Shown: positions 21,269 through 33,425, counted from the stretch's first letter. The stretch is 64,000 nt of DNA from Sabethes cyaneus (GCF_943734655.1 NC_071354.1:143134642-143198641), one strand, 5' to 3'. Notes: generated by a model from the letters alone, not told the origin. Translations and numbers: made by a program.

Positions 21269-21281
21269 ACTATAGTGGCGA
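20921..21281. mobile_element. ~360-bp MITE with expanded TA repeat in its right inverted repeat
   Basis: The left arm, gcgattatagttactacatatatagttcgg, is mirrored on the right by ccgaacta(TA)n tagtaactatagtggcg. The two arms match except that the right one carries the 86-base TA run. There is no coding capacity. Confidence 0.75.
21180..21265. repeat. (TA)43 microsatellite
   Basis: An uninterrupted TA dinucleotide run of 86 bases inside the right inverted repeat of the surrounding MITE. Confidence 0.95.
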
Positions 21282-22867
21282 TAACTCATACATTTGATCA
21301 ATATCACTGATTTTACATCCCTGTTCCTGTTATTTAAAAATGGAAATTAATGAAATCGTAGGTTGTCGTCCAGCACTTGGGAAACAAAAGTGTGCTCGCT
21401 GTTGATTAATTAATTATAACAATGCCTAACGTTAATGCGTTTATCAGTAGTAAATTACCAAAAATAAAAAGTTTTCGCGAAAAAATAGGTGGGATGAGAA
21501 ATGGGACGCCAGCTCTCAGTTCACGTGCTAAACTTTAGTCGAAATATCAAAAAAATTAGGTAAAAACTTTCATTAAAACTTACTTTCTTTTCTTCCCAGA
21601 CATGTTAAAAAGCATGATCCACAATAATTTCCTTCTCTTATAAGCAACAAGTATTGTGTTATGTTGATGACTTACAGCGTCATATAAATTATCATTTACA
21701 ATGCAATCACTTTCATTCAAATGCAATTTCATACAATTGTTTTTTTTTGCCTAGGCGCAAATTAAGCTACTCACACTTGTCATTCATGAAACGACATACC
21801 GTGCTGTACAGGTGCTTCTATCAGATCCAAGCGGCTCTGCAGAGCCCGTTCATTCAGCAGCTGAAGCCGTGTGATTTCCCAAAAAACCATATTTGATTCC
21901 CAGAAAGCCGTGCTGCAAGCAGTGCAAGTGAAAACCTGTTAAGATAAGGGAAAAATAATAACTGGAATAACCTTAGAGGAGATACAGAAAATTGCTGCGG
22001 ATCTTTGCCATAATCTAAAAATGAGTCTGTTGTTGAAACAACAACACAGCATATACAGCAGTTTCTTACTGCATTTAACTGCGGGTATAAGCAAATAAGC
22101 AATCATAAACTTTCTCGAGACTTTCCCGATATTAAACAAATTTCTACACCTTATTAACAAACCAAATAAGGTACTCCGGGGCAAGTGAGACCAAAAAATT
22201 GCATAGTTCGAGTTTATTCGAATGTATAATCTACACTTATGAGTATTTTAAAATTCTTGCAGCACAAAAACTCTTCAGTGGTATCACTTCGAATGGTTAT
22301 TTACAAAAAAGGACTATAGTTTTACATAAAATGAATCTAAGCAGAATTTTCAAAATCAGGGTGATAAGCCTCATTTTCCGAGGCAAGTGGGACCTATATC
22401 CAAATTTCATCAAAAAGCATAAAATAACAGAAAATGGTGTTTATTAATGTACAACAACGATAAAAATAAACTAAGACAATGTTTCTACTAATGGTTCATT
22501 CAAATGCCGTAGGAAAAGCAGATTACTATTAAAGCAAAACGGACGACTTTATAATCAATATAAAACACAATTCTTGAGCTTTTACGCAGCAATGCAGTAG
22601 TATAACGCAATGTAGTTGAATATGTAGCTGTTTCCAATTGTTGCGAGACGTAATTTATGATTAACCATTCTTTAATAGCTCGAAAATACGACTATGACCT
22701 GTTTTTTATACCATGGCCAATAGGACACAGCTACTAGTGAAACTATCATAAATATAGTTTTACGCTATAACAACCAATGCGCTTTATTGTTACACTTCCA
22801 GTAACAGATTAGCTTAATTATATCAACTTTGTCTTCCCAGACTCAATTAACATCGTTTATGTGTTTT
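21282..22867. other. Anonymous region with a repeated GGCAAGTGRGACC motif
   Basis: The motif ggggcaagtgagacc (about 22178-22192) recurs as ggcaagtgggacc near 22382 and as gcaagtgggaccc near 30458, marking an old dispersed repeat. No gene was recognised. Confidence 0.3.
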
Positions 22868-22916
22868 AGGGAGCAAACAAGTTGATCACATACTAGGATC
22901 AACTTGTTTGCTCTCT
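22868..22916. repeat. 20-bp hairpin with 9-base loop
   Basis: Arms agggagcaaacaagttgatc and gatcaacttgtttgctctct pair at 19 of 20 positions around acatactag. It is compact and nearly perfect. It could be a tiny palindrome, a repeat remnant or a structured RNA. Confidence 0.75.
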
Positions 22917-22983
22917 CATAAGCCATGTTAATGGACTGCTTTTTTGAGTCCTCTTGGTTTAAACCTTTTCGGTTTTATTTTAA

Positions 22984-23930
22984 AGCTTACTTACTTACTT
23001 AATCAGCTCCAGGCCGTGGTTTCCTCTGCTGTACGAAGAAGTCGTCTCCATTCCACTCGGTCCATGGCCGCAATTCGCCAGCCACGTAGTTTATGTAGGG
23101 TCCGCAGGTCGGCTTCCACTTGATCGATCCATCTTGCTCTACCACCTCGATTTCATCACCGTCTAAATGAATCCGGGGAGGGAGGTCAGCATTCACTTCT
23201 TTAGAACCTCTTCCTTTCATGTATTTTGTTTTCGATACATTAATGACAAGTCCAATCCGTTTGGCTTCAGCTTTCAGTCCGATGTACGTTTCCGTCATCC
23301 TCTCAAAGGTACGTGTAATGATGTCAACGTCGTCAGCGAAACCAAGAAGCTGGACGGACTTCGTGAATATCGTGCCACTCGTGTCTATACCCGCTCTTCT
23401 TATCACACCCTCCAAAGCGAACATGAAAGCCCATCACCTTGCCGTAACCCTCTTCGAGATCCAAAGGGACTCGAGACTGCCCCTGATACTCGAACAACAC
23501 ACATTACTCGATCCATCGTCGCCTTGACCAATCGCGTTATTTTATCCGGAAATCCGTAGTAGTGCATAATCTGCCATAGCTGATCTTGATCGATCGTGTC
23601 GTACGCCGATTTGAAGTCGATGAATAAATAATGCGTAGGCACGTTGTATTCGCGACATTTCTGCAACACTTGCCGAAGCGCAAAAATCTGGTCCGTGGTG
23701 GCACCCATGAGTCCCGCTTGATATTGCCCCACGAACTCCTTTGCAAATGGGGATAATCGACGATATAAAAGTTGGGAGAGTACCTTGTAGGCGGCGTACA
23801 ACAGTGTGATTGCGCGGTAATTACAACAATCCAACTTGTCGCCCTTTTTGTAGATCGGACACACGATCCCTTCCGTCCACTCCTCCGATAGTAGCTCATC
23901 CTCCCAAATCTTGACAATGACATTTATTTT
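22984..23930 (-). pseudogene. 5'-truncated RTE-like non-LTR element (reverse transcriptase)
   Basis: Minus-strand frames give a reverse transcriptase from the fingers (CPIYKKGDKLDCCNYRAI) through the palm (FIDFKSAYDTID, then SRRGLRQGDGLSC) to the active-site block LLGFADDVDI. A frameshift separates the two frames at about 23403-23424. After GDEIEVVEQ (near 23130) the sequence jumps directly to the extreme C-terminus, so the thumb region is deleted. The 3' end carries aagtaagtaagtaag, the GTAA tail of this family. No RNase H follows, as expected for RTE-type elements; the family name rests on domain architecture and motifs. Confidence 0.8.
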
Positions 23931-24191
23931 AAAGCATTTCCGATATAAATATATAAATCGTTCGATTTATCGTATTAGTAGGGGAATGTCGTCGTGATTG
24001 GGCCATAGTTTGCCATTCGCTCATTACTTCCGTTTCAAAAGGAATTTTGGAAATATAAATACATCATTGCATCATTGTCTAAGAATTAGGTATATTTCTG
24101 GAAAATTCTGAACTGATTACCTGAATAATAATAAATTTTATAGGCATTTACGTGAAGATAAAAAATGTTGTCATAGTCAGACCATGTTTTA

Positions 24192-24432
24192 CACTCAAAA
24201 TAAATTAAACGTTGAAATCATAGGAAAAGTTATGTGAATATTTTCCAGCCAGCTTTTCCTGTACTATTAACGTGATTTTATGGTAGTTCGCACGCATACT
24301 AATGCGTTAACGTGAAAATCAGAGAGATGCTATTAATTTTTCTTATAACAGTAAGCTGAAAGTCACGTAACTGCCTGTAGAGAAATTTACGTGATTTTTC
24401 TCGTGGAAAGGACGTGTGGATTATTTTGAGTG
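24192..24432. mobile_element. 241-bp CACTCAAAATAA MITE with TA target duplication
   Basis: The terminal repeats CACTCAAAATAA and TTATTTTGAGTG are perfect, with TA immediately outside both ends. The interior is non-coding. Confidence 0.85.
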
Positions 24433-24611
24433 TAGAGGTTGGGCCACCGCTGAAAATTTAAGAAATCCGTATTGACGATATTCTTTTATAGAGGCATTAA
24501 ACGAATAAATTTCGTGAACACTGAACGACTCATATAGGTACAAAAACCTTATTTTTAATTATATCTTTGAAAAATGTTGGTGATCTTGCAAAATCAATAT
24601 CAGGGGGAAGA

Positions 24612-24780
24612 CCTGCATGGCCGGACAGGCCTCTATGCCTAGACACTAGCGATTTCTCAAAAACAAGGAATGATAAAATTATTTGGAAAAAATTGGATAA
24701 TAGCACCATTAAAGTACTATTGTTACATTCTTTCCATTTCCATTTTGTTACATTTTGTAAGGCCTGTCCGGCCATCAGGA
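24612..24780. repeat. Inverted repeat cctgcatggccggacaggcct / aggcctgtccggccatcagg
   Basis: Two 20-base arms (one-base gap) are separated by 128 bases. The arms contain a ggcc...ggcc core and stand out as GC-rich in an AT-rich setting. Flanking gtagggga at about 23980 and tcccctac at about 24783 may be the ends of a larger element. Confidence 0.6.
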
Positions 24781-25380
24781 CTTTCCCCTACTACAATTGC
24801 CTTTTCTGAAGTGCTACTAAAATGAAAAAACAACAATAATCTAAGTTTTTATCGTAATAATTTTGCTTTATTTTATCACATGTCAAATGACTGACGTTCT
24901 CTAGCGAATTGCGCTTCTGCGCTTAAAATTATGGTGGCCTAATCATGACTTCACAAATTGCCCGACCTTTACTATAAGCGCATTTGTAGCATTTGCCTTA
25001 CCCTACCCAAACACCTTACTGGACGGGATTTTCCTATAATCTTCGTATGGAGCTCAACACACTCAATATATTTTTACTATTTATCTGGATAATTGCATTT
25101 TATGAATCATTTCTTGAAGAAAAGTTCACTGCACTTGAAACACATTTTTTTGTAATATTTAGTCACGGTAAGCGGTAGTCGAATAATTGAAAATTTCGGC
25201 ATCAGTAATTGATTACAGTGAAGTCACTTTTTACGCGGTTTGTTTTATTTTTGTCTGTCTGTTTGTTTTTTTTACGTGAGGAAACACTCAGTGCCAGTCA
25301 CACTAATGATATATTGCTACATGACGTGGCACAGTGTGGGACTCTAACCCACTAAAAACCTCACGGGCGTCTGACCTTAA
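24781..25380. other. Anonymous
   Basis: No gene or repeat was recognised apart from T-rich runs. Confidence 0.3.
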
Positions 25381-25399
25381 CCCCCCCCCCCCCCCCCCC
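25381..25399. repeat. Poly-C tract (C19)
   Basis: An uninterrupted run of 19 C residues, rare in this AT-rich context, just before the minisatellite. Confidence 0.95.
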
Positions 25400-25429
25400 A
25401 GAACTACCGTTAAGTATTACTTCGGGGGG

Positions 25430-27080
25430 AGGCTGTGTCTGTACACCCCGATCCGGAGATGAGCATCATAACGTCCACTCCTTCACATTCACCCTCGCAG
25501 GGTTCTGCCATTCTTGTTGCTACTACATTCTCCTTTACCGACCACTTCCCTTGCACCTGTCGAGACGTGTACCGATCCAGAGATGGCGACCGTCATGACT
25601 TCCATCTCCTCACGGCCACCCTCGCAGGGTTTCTTGTTAGGCTAAGCACTGCTCCGTCGAGTTCGCCACTGCTCTTCCCCTTCACTCCTTCACCGACTAC
25701 TTCCCTTGCACCTGTCGAGACGTGTACCGATCCAGAGATGGCGACCGTCATGACTTCCATCTCCTCACGGCCACCCTCGCAGAGTTTCTTTTTGGGCTCA
25801 GCACTGCTCCGGCGAGTTCGCCACTGCACTTCCCCTTCACTCCTTCACCGACCACTTTCCTTGCACCTGTCGAGACGTGTACCGATCCAGAGATGGCGAC
25901 CGTCATGACTTCCATCTCCTCACGGCCACCCTCGCAGGGTTTCTTGTTAGGCTCAGCACTGCTCCGTCGAGTTCGTCACTGCACTTCCACATCACCTGTC
26001 GAGACGCGAACCGATCCAGGGATAGCGACCAACATAACAACCATCCTCTCACGGCCGCCCTCGTAGTGTTTCTGTCCAAGCTTGGGTTGCTCCGTCACGC
26101 TCGTCGCTCCACCGATGCGTCTGTCGAGACAACGCTAATCGGGATTGGTTGTTCGCTGGTCATTTTCCACTGTCGTTGCAGTTGCAACATAATCTGTGCT
26201 ACACCTGTCGAGACGTGAACCGATCCGGAGGTGGCGACCGTCATAACGTCCACTCCTTCACAGGCACCCTCGCAGCGTTCTGCCATCCTTGATGCTCTTT
26301 CACCATCCACTTCCCTTGCCCCTGTCGAGACGTGAACCGATCCAGAGGTAGCGACCGTCATGACTTCCATCTCCTCACGGCCAACCTCGCAGGATTTCTT
26401 GTTAGGCTCAGCACTGCTCCGTCGAGTTCGCCACTGCACTTCCACTTCACCTGTCGAGACGCGAACCGATCCAGGGATAGCGACCAACATAACAACCATC
26501 CTCTCACGGCCGCCCTCGTAGTGTTTCTGTCAAGCTTGGTTTGCTCCGTCGCGCTCGTCGCTCTATCGATGCGTCTGTCGAGACAACGCTAATCGGGATT
26601 GGTTGTTCGCTGGTCATTTCTCCACTGTCGTTGCAGTTGCAACATAATCTGTGCTACACCTGTCGAGACGTGAACCGATCCGGAGGTGGCGACCGTCATA
26701 ACGTCCACTCCTTCACAGGCACCCTCGCAGCGTTCTGCCATCTCTTTCACCGTCCACTTTCCTTGCACCTGTCGAGATGTGTACCGATCCAGAGATGGCG
26801 ACCGTCATGACTTCCATCTCCTCACGGCCACACTCCAGGCGTTTCTTGTTGGGCTCAGCACTGCTCCGTCGAGTTTGCCACCACACTTCCACTTCATCTA
26901 TCAAGACGCGAACCGATCCAGGGATAGCGACCAACATAACATCTATCCTCTCACGGCCGCCCTCGTAGTTTTTCTGTCCAAGCTTGGTTTGCTCCGTCAC
27001 GCTCGGTGCTTCACCGATGCGTCTGTCAAGATTGTCTGCTAATCGGGATTTCGCTATTTCGCTGGTCGTTTCTCCACTAT
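25430..27080. repeat. GC-rich minisatellite with higher-order structure
   Basis: The core CCTGTCGAGACGTG/CGAACCGATCC recurs about ten times. Spacings between cores at 25556, 25711 and 25866 are 155 bases each. After that, a composite unit of about 450 bases repeats: cores at 25995 and 26450 are 455 apart, 26204 and 26659 are 455 apart, and 26321 and 26767 are 446 apart. Several frames on both strands stay open simply because the unit lacks stops; there is no start context, domain or codon signature to support a protein. Confidence 0.9.
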
Positions 27081-27273
27081 CTAACTTGTGGCAGCCGGGT
27101 CAACTAGTAGATTTATATAGTAGATAGGCAAATGGTATTAAAGTAAACTTCTGTTTACAAAAATTTTTCTGTCAAAATGAAATAAAGCAATTGATGTTTG
27201 TTAGAAGCTTGTACGGGTTCGTAGCTTCTGTACTGTACGATATGGAACCAAAAGAATCTATTGTTCAGTATGT

Positions 27274-27491
27274 AGGGTACGGGAGGGTATTTTCAGCAGG
27301 TTTCTAAATTCAATCTTTTTGCCTTTTCTTTCGACAATAAAAATACTTTGCCAACATACAATTTTAATATGTTATAACTATTTTCTCAAGACTGTAAGTA
27401 ATCGGCTAGTTTATATTCAAAGAACGTCAAAACCACCGAAAAAATAGACGCAATCGCTTAATAGGTCGAAAATTCCCTGCTTTGCCGTACC
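27274..27491. mobile_element. MITE with GGTACGGGAGGGTATTTTCAG ends, copy 2
   Basis: The left end matches copy 1 over more than 40 bases; the right end is eroded (aattccctgctttgccgtacc). The interior lacks about 20 bases present in copy 1. Confidence 0.75.
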
Positions 27492-29482
27492 TAAATGTAT
27501 TTAATCACCAATATTCAGAGAAGCAGGGGTGCAAGCCGGGAATAAATAAAAATTCATTGGTTTTCTGCAGCAGAGTAGGAACACCTCTCGGCATTTTCAT
27601 TGGCATTTAATTTTAGTACTTCATCACAGTTGATTGCACACTACTAGCCTTGAGATGGATTGTCTGTGGCCTGTACAGCTCAACACATATACACATTTTG
27701 CTGCTCTGCTAGTATCGATCACAACCAATGCAAAACGCCTGAATAAAAAATTATCATCGTTGTCATAATCATCATCGCGTCGGTGATCGACATCGTTCTG
27801 CGTGATCTTAATCTCCGATGGAGACTTCCAGCCTGAAATCGAGATGCGAATGGCCCCGCGGAAAATGCATGAGCGAAGTAAAATTCAACTGCAGTGCAAC
27901 GGTTTCGTCTGAGCTGGTTCGGCTTATACCCATATCGACGAAACTTGATGATTCATTCCGTTTTTGCTATTTTACATCTCATTTACGCTTTGGGTTAAGT
28001 TAGGCGTGATCCCAATAAAGAAACTTGATCGCGAGAACATGTTTTGAATTACAGAAATTAAACGAAATGGGTGCTGTAGTACACTTTGCGGGCGATTCAC
28101 GTTTCCACTCACTTTACGTCTGTTTGTATTATAATTCATGGTAGCAAAAGAGTTTAATTGGATTTGAGTATCAAGTGTATCAAATTGCAAATTTTCGACT
28201 ATCAAACCATTCGTTCTGCATGTCTACGTTCTAATTTTGTGCAAACAATACCAAAACAATACTGTTTCAACAACAAAAAGTTAAGGTTTGTTTCAATTTT
28301 TATGATTGTGTTGCTCAATACTAGTTTTACTGTGAATAACAATTACTCAATTTATTTTAATTGGAACAGGTAGGTAAGGTATAGGTTTCATCAAATTTGA
28401 ATCTATGATCAACCTGAAACTTTGCTTGAGTTTTCTCATGCTTTTATTTACTTGGTTTAAATAACTTGCTTGTTTATATATATTTTGTTAACTCATTTAT
28501 TTATTTTTATCGCTATCTAACCAGTCGATGAAAACGGTGTAAATAAGAGAACGCTTAACAGAGAGAATGACAAAAAGAACTGTTTGATTACTTCCTGGGA
28601 CATAGAACAACGCCCCTACCGTTGTTGACGTCCATCTGATGGCCATGACATCATGCGGTTCCTTTACGTCCTATAGAGAGCACCGGCGAACGGAGGAGAT
28701 CGGTAATCAATTCGTTTGACGTGTCGGGCCTAGAATAGCATTCCAAGAAATAACTGCACATAAAAGGAAAGTTGTACCTATCGGAACACAGCAGTATGGT
28801 ATGAAGACACAAAAATGGCACGATACCGCATAGTCCAACTGTCCACCCGGTGATGGCGAGCCAGTAACGTGAGCACACGATACAACAATCAGCCCACAGC
28901 GACAATTCTGTGCAACGACGTGCAGTGGCTATTTGACCAAGAGGTATTTCGAGGGGTAATAAAAAACACACAGCGATTGTTCAACATGGGTCCCGTGCTA
29001 TAGGACTTTTCGAAAGACTTTCGAAGACGTGTTATTCGATGGCATCTTTACTAAACTGATGGAAATGGGATATGACAGGCTGAGGAAAAATTAGTGTCAT
29101 CAAGTGAAGAGCGGCAACTGCTAGTATGTTTGCATTAAAACAAGATAACATGCCACCTTAATCACCTAAAGAAAAGCGGCTGTAAATAAATCAGCAGTTA
29201 TAATCACAAACGTTAGCATAACAAACTTATTTAACTTAAACATCCCTACGAGCGATGTCGTCATACAATTGCAAATCCATACTAATTGATGCACGACTGG
29301 CGTAGGACGAAGATAAAACCGGCTTTTCCCCCGTGGCGTTCCCAACAGGAGTGCAAATAGGTAGTGTAGATAGAGAGGATCAGAATGCTCAACATTAAAA
29401 GTTTTCATTCGAGAATAAGTGCAAATAAGAAATTAATGCAGCAATTGAATATACTGGATACTTGAGATTAATTCATAGCCCT
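27492..29482. other. Anonymous region with an unidentified minus-strand open frame
   Basis: At 28651-28971 a minus-strand frame of about 106 codons has near 50% GC and a hydrophobic stretch (GWTVGLCGIVPFLCLHTILL) that could span a membrane. I could not match it to a family, and its upstream boundary is closed by a stop without a clear acceptor. Treat it as a candidate only. Confidence 0.25.
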
Positions 29483-29528
29483 AATCGGCTAACCAAATCG
29501 GTTAACCAAACGGTTAACCAAATCGGCT
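29483..29528. repeat. Short tandem repeat (aatcggttaacc, ~4 units)
   Basis: Four consecutive variants of a 12-13 base unit: aatcggctaacc, aaatcggttaacc, aaacggttaacc and aaatcggct. Confidence 0.75.
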
Positions 29529-29898
29529 ATTGCACACTGGGATTGATCGTACTTTTACCTCGTTAGGAAAAAATGATAAAAGATCGTATTCAATTCCATG
29601 GAAACAGTATATAAATAATTTCTGGAAAATTTTAAACAAAATTATTTTTGAGCGTCATCCGTATTATTTCCTCGTGTCGTTTGAATACAATACTGCTTGT
29701 TTCGCTGTTCATACCAATAGCACCATCTTCACGAACAATCCATGAAAAAAATTCATTGATTCAACATCTTGATATTCATAAGCACTTAAGCGAAATTGTA
29801 CATAACGTCTGCGTTTATCTTTCTTTAAACTAGATTTTTTGGTACACTTTCTATCTAATTAAAAGTTATTATGTTGAGCGTCTTAACAGAATCTCGAA

Positions 29899-30173
29899 TA
29901 CGAGTCAAGTTAGGAAGGTTTTTCGTTTTATTCTACTAAAAATTATACTACACAATGTTCATCTTAAGGATAATTAAAAAATTCCACTATACTATAATTA
30001 CACTATAACTATAACATAGCCAAACCAGCTATCCCTCACGTAAACAATCCGCAGATACGTATTTCGACTGTTACATACAACCTTCTTCAGTACTTTCAAG
30101 CGCTGTAAGGTGAACATTGTGTAGTATAATTTTTAGTAGAATAAAACGGAAAACATTCCCAACTTGACTCGTA
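29899..30173. mobile_element. 275-bp fold-back MITE with ~62-bp inverted repeats
   Basis: The left arm starts tacgagtcaagttaggaagg and the right arm ends cccaacttgactcgta. The arms match over about 62 bases with a handful of differences, through ttttattctactaaaaatta and tactacacaatgttca. Just outside the left end is gagcgtcttaacagaat, similar to sequences at 6.0, 47.6 and 49.4 kb. Confidence 0.8.
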
Positions 30174-32769
30174 CACTTTCTATGTTTTGTCTTCATCACC
30201 TAGCAAAAACTATAATTTCATTCTACAGTGTATTTTCAATGCCATCTATTATAATTGATCACTGCTGATATTGATATTCAAAAATATTGAAAAACATGGT
30301 TTTTTCCTATACGACTCAACTTTCTCGTATAAATATTAATGATTAATTTCACAGAGAAATAGAAACAGCAATTTTGTAAAATCATTTATTCATCATACAT
30401 ACTACATATTTTATGCCTTTCCTTTCGGAGTGGATAAATGCTTAGAAAGTGCCTTAAGCAAGTGGGACCCATATAAAAGAAGTGTGAAAATGGGAGGCAC
30501 CATACTTAAATTGTTAATCCTAAGTGAGAAAACATCGCTTTGCTTTGCCGGCAGCTTTACGACGATTTGCACCGCGCCCAGCTGTAATCACAACTGGTTC
30601 TGCTTGCTCATAACATTCATTGTAACTGATATAGTCTAATTACACATAGTGTGAAATTTTGTGAGGAAGGTGTGCTTTCACCATTAGTTGAGTTGAGATG
30701 GTTTATTTTTATCTCGCAGCATCGAATTAACTTATATAGAGTAAAAGGTCAATGGCCGTACACTTAACTAATTCATTTACCAATGGCTGTACACTTTAGT
30801 CAGATTTTCTTTTTCACATATAACTTTATATATGTTATTGTTATGAAAATTGATCTGCAACTGATCGAAGTGGTTAATTTGTGCAGTTTGATAAAAATTA
30901 AGCGTAAATTTATTCTTGAATCCCCGTTTTACTGACAGCTGTCCAATCCCAGGAAGCGTCCGATGAGGGGTAAATTACCCCTTAGGTTGTTAATGAGAAA
31001 GCATGATAGGTCCATGTGAAGAAAAATATCATCTGGCATATAAATTGCGTCTGCAATCAATAGTCTCAACTTTAATAGTCGGTAATGCGCGAAATCCACA
31101 CCGTTTTTACGATATTACTTTGCATACATCCACACCTACGAAACTGGTAGATAAACAAGTTGTTCAGCTGGCAACTAGCAATAAGGCAATCAATAACAGC
31201 GTTTATTCACGAAGAAAATAAGGAAAATGTTCCATTTAATAGTATTGGCCATGAAATAATACGATGCTTTTAAAGATGTGCGAACTATACGGATCGGATA
31301 ACTACTTGTAATGATCCTCTTTGGCAATTGAATGGTTCTCCTTAAAAATTCAGTTCACAAAATCTGAATGCGAAATGTTTAGAGAGCTCGAGAAAACGAA
31401 CTGACTAATTTCTAGTTTATGATTTATAATCTCGTCATAGGAAAGGTCATCAGGCTGTCAACGATAAAATTTGTGGTTGACTATGGTACCAACTTTGATA
31501 AATAACCGTTTAATATTGGGTAAATACATTTTATAACCGAAGTCGGAAGGAAGTCTTACAGAGACTACTCCTTGCTAATCCTCTGTGGTTCAACGGCAAC
31601 GGTAATAGGTTAGAATCCGATTGTTGTTGGCTCCCATTATATCCTAGTTCAACCAACAAATCCTTAGCTTGGCAAAAAACACCCAATTACAAACATAGTA
31701 TATAAGTGATGCGCCTGTGACCCTCATTTTATTTAACTTTCCGCTCTTTGCCCTTCACATCTTATTCCATTTTAGCGGTAGTATAAAACACCTTTGTTTC
31801 ATTATTTTCTTCTACTAGTCCCTTTGTCTATTGGAAAGTCTGCCGTTAGAAAAATTATTCGAATAATACCTGACTTCATGATAAGTCAAGACAAAAACAC
31901 ATGGTCTTTCGAACAAAAGCGCAAACAATATGTATTTACCGCGACTTTGCTTTGCTTCATTACCACGCAACAGACATTAAACAATAAACAATAACCAGTT
32001 AATAACTTTGACCTTACAATTGAGCCGTGCGCTTGCCCAGAATTAAAAGATAATGAAGAACTTAAATGCCACTATTAAGGCTGATTAGGTAGGTCAAATT
32101 GTTTTTTCGTCACAAATATAAACCATTTTTAACCGTATTGTCGCCTGTTTCCATTTCTAGATTATTTTTTTTATAAACGTTCATTGAATTTAACGTCATT
32201 ATTCGCAATAGTTGAAGAATATGTGACAACGAATAAATTTAAAGTATTTTATATGGCAAAAAGCATCGTCCTTATAGCAACGATAGGACCTTCGATCTAG
32301 AAAATTACCAAATTTATGGTCAAAGGCCATTGCGAACAAATTACTCAGCCTAATTAGAAAGAATAATTAGTATCAGTAATGTTTTAGACAAAAAGCGTAT
32401 TATATGACGTGCTTTCCATAGAAAAAATTGCTTCAGTACTGCGCAGAATTAGGCACTGAATTTTTCTTCATATATAGAACTGATTTTTTGCACAGGATGT
32501 CTGTATAGAAATAAATGCTGGAAAGAAATCGTGAAAGAATATACAATCACACCTAAATGGCTGAGACATATAGGCATGAAGATTCTATTTATTTCATTAT
32601 TTTTTATTGAACTTCTTAGAGTTGTTAGGATTTTGATTTTAGTCTAAATTGTGATAACGTATGCATTAAAAATGAACTTTTTTCGGATGGTGATAAAACT
32701 AAAACAGCTAATTGAGTTTGATAAATTTCCCAATTTTAGCTGCGTATGATAAGGGGCCTCCCTTAGGAG
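30174..32769. other. Anonymous
   Basis: Contains a GCAAGTGGGACCC motif near 30458, a palindrome aggggtaaattacccct near 30965 and a tRNA-like fragment with ggttagaatccga near 31610. No gene was recognised. Confidence 0.3.
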
Positions 32770-32972
32770 GATTCTAACAAATGATGCTGGTCCAATAAAC
32801 CAGTCGTCGTATATTCGAATCCCGACTGGGAGAGACTATTAGAGTCAACAGGATCGTAGCAACTGGCCCTGCGATTGTCCTGCACTCTAGCATCTGGCTG
32901 CGAAGTCTGTTATATAAAAGCCAAGTCAAGTTTCGATAACGGAATGTAGCACCTAGGCTTTGCTAGGATTAG
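32770..32972 (+). mobile_element. Feilai-like tRNA-derived SINE
   Basis: Full-length layout: A-box-side sequence ggatgctggtccaataaacc, B box tATTCGAATCCCGAC, body with gattgtcctgcactcta and ggctgcgaagtctg, then the conserved end cggaatgtagcacctaggctttgct. It is in plus orientation. Confidence 0.8.
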
Positions 32973-33021
32973 GAACAAAGTTACACAGAATTAGGAACAT
33001 GCACACAACAGTGCGTAGAAC

Positions 33022-33052
33022 TCTGGCTTTAGTTTTGAAGACTAAAGCCAGA
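33022..33052. repeat. 12-bp perfect hairpin
   Basis: Arms tctggctttagt and actaaagccaga enclose the 7-base loop tttgaag. Confidence 0.7.
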
Positions 33053-33425
33053 ATTAGGCACCGTGGATAGGTTTATTAAATTAAAAGATAATCTCAATTG
33101 TTTGTCGACTTTTAATACCCATATTTTTGCCAGTTATTATGGGCCGTAGTCTCTTATCCAGCAACACTTATCCCTACTTACACGTGGTACCAGCCGGAAT
33201 ACGAGCAACCTTAGCGGAGATCGTGTAACCCTAAGGAAACTAAGGTCGTACACGAACAGGAAAGGAGGCAATGTGTTGTCTCGACACTGTAAGATGGTAT
33301 CCCCATCGCAAAACTCGGTATCGTAGGCCCTAGTACGGCTACCTATCTAAATTCAAAACACTAAAAATAGCCAGGGAAATTCTACTCGGAACATTCAGCA
33401 AGGACAAAGGTGACGAAATAAGGAC

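Noticed and set aside
25435..27042. Several 90-157-residue frames in both directions
   Set aside because: The minisatellite unit lacks stops in multiple frames; no domain, no splice logic and repeat-driven similarity only.
25430..27080. CRISPR-like array
   Set aside because: Units are long, spacers are not unique, and the host is a eukaryote; it is a minisatellite.
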